Shown one piece after another: positions 62,207 through 64,000 of a stretch of DNA of 64,000 nt (position 1 is the first letter of the stretch; each line of letters starts with the position of its first letter). The DNA comes from Roseiarcus sp963726105 (GTDB lineage: Bacteria > Pseudomonadota > Alphaproteobacteria > Rhizobiales > Beijerinckiaceae), in NCBI GenBank assembly GCA_963726105.1, contig CAVSBJ010000026.1, positions 620,001 to 684,000 of the forward strand. Direction: 5' to 3'. The position numbers and the translations under genes are program-made. The notes under the pieces are model-generated. The model saw nothing but the letters and a program-made list of their open reading frames with translations, was not told where the DNA came from and did not search any database.

Positions 62207-62746
62207 CTAGCGCGGGAGGGCGCGCCGGGACCGGTCGCGATCGCGGCGCCGTTCCTGGGCCGGCTGGTAGGCGAGGCCGCCATGGTAGGCGCAGTAGGGG
62301 CCGGACGCCGTGGGCGAGCCGCAATAGCGGAATTCGGACGTCGCCGGATCGCCGAGCGGCCAGCGGCACATCAATTCTTTCAGTTCGACGATGGTCACTC
62401 GAAGCGACATCGGCAGGACGACGCTCTCGAACTCCTCCTGGCTCTCAAGCTCTGACAACGTCTCCGGGGCGAGCGCGAACGCGGTCGCCCCGCGCATCAT
62501 TCGAGGGGCGTGAGCGTTGAGGCGGGGCGCAGCGACCCGGTGCACTGGCGGGTGCGCCATCCGGCGAGGGCGCGGAACGCTCGCGCTCGGCGTTTTCGCC
62601 CGGCCCGCCAGGCCCAGCCGATGAACCTTCCCGATCACCGCGTTGCGGGTCACGCCATTGCCGAGCAGGCCCGCGATCTGACTCGCGCTCTTGCCATCGA
62701 TCCAATGCTGCTTGAGCTGTTCGACTATCTCGTCCGTCCAAGCCAT
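62207..62746 (-). CDS. gcrA: Cell cycle regulator GcrA
   Basis: GcrA, 179 residues, the alphaproteobacterial co-regulator that works with sigma-70 and CcrM methylation in cell-cycle transcription. The N-terminal DNA-binding part is SASQIAGLLGNGVTRNAVIG followed by KVHRLGLAGRAK, and the C-terminal domain has CRWPLGDPATSEFRYCG and GPYCAYHGGLAYQPA, which contacts sigma-70. Length and ends are normal. It is convergent with the kinase gene. Confidence 0.97.
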   Translation of the reverse strand: MAWTDEIVEQLKQHWIDGKSASQIAGLLGNGVTRNAVIGKVHRLGLAGRAKTPSASVPRPRRMAHPPVHRVAAPRLNAHAPRMMRGATAFALAPETLSELESQEEFESVVLPMSLRVTIVELKELMCRWPLGDPATSEFRYCGSPTASGPYCAYHGGLAYQPAQERRRDRDRSRRALPR

Positions 62747-63280
62747 TTGTCGCCTCGTTCGTCAATCCTCGCCAAAGGCGGCGCAATCCGCAGAATCCCA
62801 CTCCGTCGCCCGGCGAGGAGGCCGCCGGGCCTAACGCTGACCAGCACTCAATTTGGAACCCTCCCACGACATCTCGTGGGCCTCGAGAGGAAAACTACAC
62901 TACTCGTTGAATCACGCGCAAGAGTCCCGAGCGCCCGTTGCACAGGCTTTTCCCCAACTCTTCGCGTTGGGGTTGAGAAGAGCGTGGCGCACTCTCGAAT
63001 GCCGGAGTCGGATCAACGCGTTAGCATTTTACTGAGTTGAGACGGCGGCGGACCCTTCTCGACGCAGATTCGCGTCAAATCGGCATGCGCTCCATTTCCG
63101 CCAGCCGCAGCGCCGCACCGGCGAGTGTGAGGAAAATGGTTTGCGCCCTGCGACAGAGCGGCGCCAAACGGTCCGGCTCCCCTCGCCCGGGGGTTGAACG
63201 CGGAGCGCCTCTGTTGAATCGCTCTGGAAAAAATCGCGTCGCGGCAGTGGCGCGGGACTTGCTAATCCGTGAGATTGCTG
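62747..63280. other. Intergenic stretch without a convincing gene
   Basis: About 530 bases between gcrA and the CRP-type site. Frames here are short, Arg/Ser-rich and lack ribosome-binding sites; one frame at 63037-63285 has no recognisable motif. The gcrA promoter must lie at the left end of this stretch. Confidence 0.45.
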
Positions 63281-63296
63281 TGTGATCTATATCACA
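63281..63296. promoter_or_regulatory. Perfect CRP/FNR-family binding site
   Basis: TGTGATCTATATCACA matches the classical CRP consensus TGTGA-N6-TCACA exactly. It lies about 107 bases upstream of the ATG at 63403 of the PEP-CTERM gene, a normal activator distance. Which Crp/Fnr-type protein binds it cannot be told. Confidence 0.65.
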
Positions 63297-63402
63297 AAAT
63301 AAATTCGTCGCGTGGTGTTTAGTTGTAGTCGCGGGTTGGTTAATGGTGTAGGCCTAACGAGGCCGTAAAGCGGTCCCCCGAGGGGGCTTCATCGGGAGAG
63401 TT

Positions 63403-64000
63403 ATGAGTTTGATGTCTCGGCTGGTGGGCAAACATTGTTCTCGTTAAGGACAAGCGCACTCGCGTCGGCGGCCGTCTTAGCGGCGCTCCCCCTGGTTGCG
63501 TCCTCGGGCGCCAAAGCGGACGTCGTCGAGACTTTCAGTCTGTCCGGTAATCTTAACAGCTTTTTCGGCTCCCCGACCGCGTTCACCGGAACGATTGGTT
63601 TGGACTTCAGCAACGATTTCGCCACCGAAACACTGAAGTCCATGACCATCACCGTCCATGGGCGCCCGGTCTTCACCACGAGCCCGTCGCTGAACTTGGC
63701 CACGTGGGCCAAGCAGGCGGTCATCGGCGCGTCCAACAGCAGCGGCGATGTGCTGACTTTGACGTTCGCCACACCGAACGCCGGCACGTGGGCTGGCTTC
63801 AACAACGGCTCGATTTCCGGTGGCGAAGTGATCTTCGGCGGTCTGACCGGACTTCTCCTCGGGGCAACCGGCGTTGTTACGCGTGACTCCCTGGAATCGC
63901 CCATACTCGCCCCTCCTCCAATCGACCCACCGCCCATAACGGACCCTCCTGGCCCCATTGCAGCCGCCTCCGTTCCCGAGCTCTCGACCTGGGCGATGAT
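63403..64000 (+). CDS. PEP-CTERM protein, 3'-truncated by window edge, probable frameshift in signal peptide
   Basis: A secreted protein whose mature part starts near KADVVETFSLSGNLNSFFGS and ends at the window edge within VPELSTWAM, a variant of the PEP-CTERM motif (PEP changed to PEL). A Pro-rich spacer (ESPILAPPPIDPPPITDPPG) precedes it. ATG 63403 has GGGAGAG upstream, but that frame stops after 14 residues; one missing A in the CAAACA run at 63429-63431 would fuse MSLMSRLVGK to the signal peptide TLFSLRTSALASAAVLAALP. TTG 63435 is an alternative start without a shift. The regulator site at 63281 is upstream. Confidence 0.65.

Overview
The window reads as a chromosomal segment of a GC-rich alphaproteobacterium of the order Hyphomicrobiales (Rhizobiales). 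The evidence is a GcrA cell-cycle regulator, the neighbouring bolA / J-domain / cobS genes, a rhizobial-type inositol (iol) cluster, DUF29 and DUF4337 proteins, PEP-CTERM proteins ending in PEPSTWA-type tails, and alphaproteobacterial intergenic GC palindromes. A relative of Beijerinckiaceae or Methylocystaceae is plausible, but the sequence alone does not prove it.

Layout. 1-2834: 3' part of a polar amino-acid ABC transporter operon (binding protein, two permeases, ATPase). 2979-7293: a PEP-CTERM protein, a 2H RNA phosphodiesterase and two tandem AlgX/AlgJ-like SGNH proteins. 7357-13348: CobU-type cobalamin enzyme, a frameshifted YgjP-type metalloprotease, a glutamic (G1/A4) peptidase, an alpha/beta hydrolase, a GT4 glycosyltransferase and a FAD monooxygenase. 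13494-17237: pirin and a PfkB kinase / PsuG pair (pseudouridine breakdown) separated by two small genes or remnants. 17407-25458: a hypothetical membrane protein, a frameshifted malonyl-CoA decarboxylase, a second PEP-CTERM protein, DUF4337, a holin-like/GH108 endolysin fusion, a metallophosphoesterase and a Nudix hydrolase. 25622-34635: lipoprotein L,D-transpeptidase, bolA, J-domain protein, cobS (without cobT), DUF29, FMN reductase, a frameshifted SDR, guaA and a RibD-like reductase. 34636-36447: a gene-poor island holding a 962-bp element bounded by 291-bp nearly perfect inverted repeats.

36448-48649 is a probable acyl-CoA catabolic locus: acyl-CoA synthetase, saccharopine-dehydrogenase-like enzyme, SDR, a divergent TetR regulator, a branched-chain-type ABC importer (including a LivM-LivG fusion), a tRNA-Ser(CGA), and a coupled APH-kinase / acyl-CoA dehydrogenase pair resembling the two halves of ACAD10/11 and the LvaA/LvaC enzymes of 4-hydroxyacid degradation.

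49652-59831 is a myo-inositol catabolic cluster (Gfo/Idh/MocA oxidoreductase, iolB, iolE, iolD, iolCJ fusion, SDR, divergent iolG). Two toxin-antitoxin modules, brnTA and higBA, sit between its genes. iolD carries an apparent nonsense codon at codon 5. The window ends with an MprF-like membrane protein, a PhoR-type histidine kinase, gcrA, a perfect CRP-type site and the start of a third PEP-CTERM protein.

At least three, probably four, genes are broken by single-base shifts; where the site can be placed, it lies in a short homopolymer run. The reader should suspect base-level assembly errors before concluding that these genes are dead.
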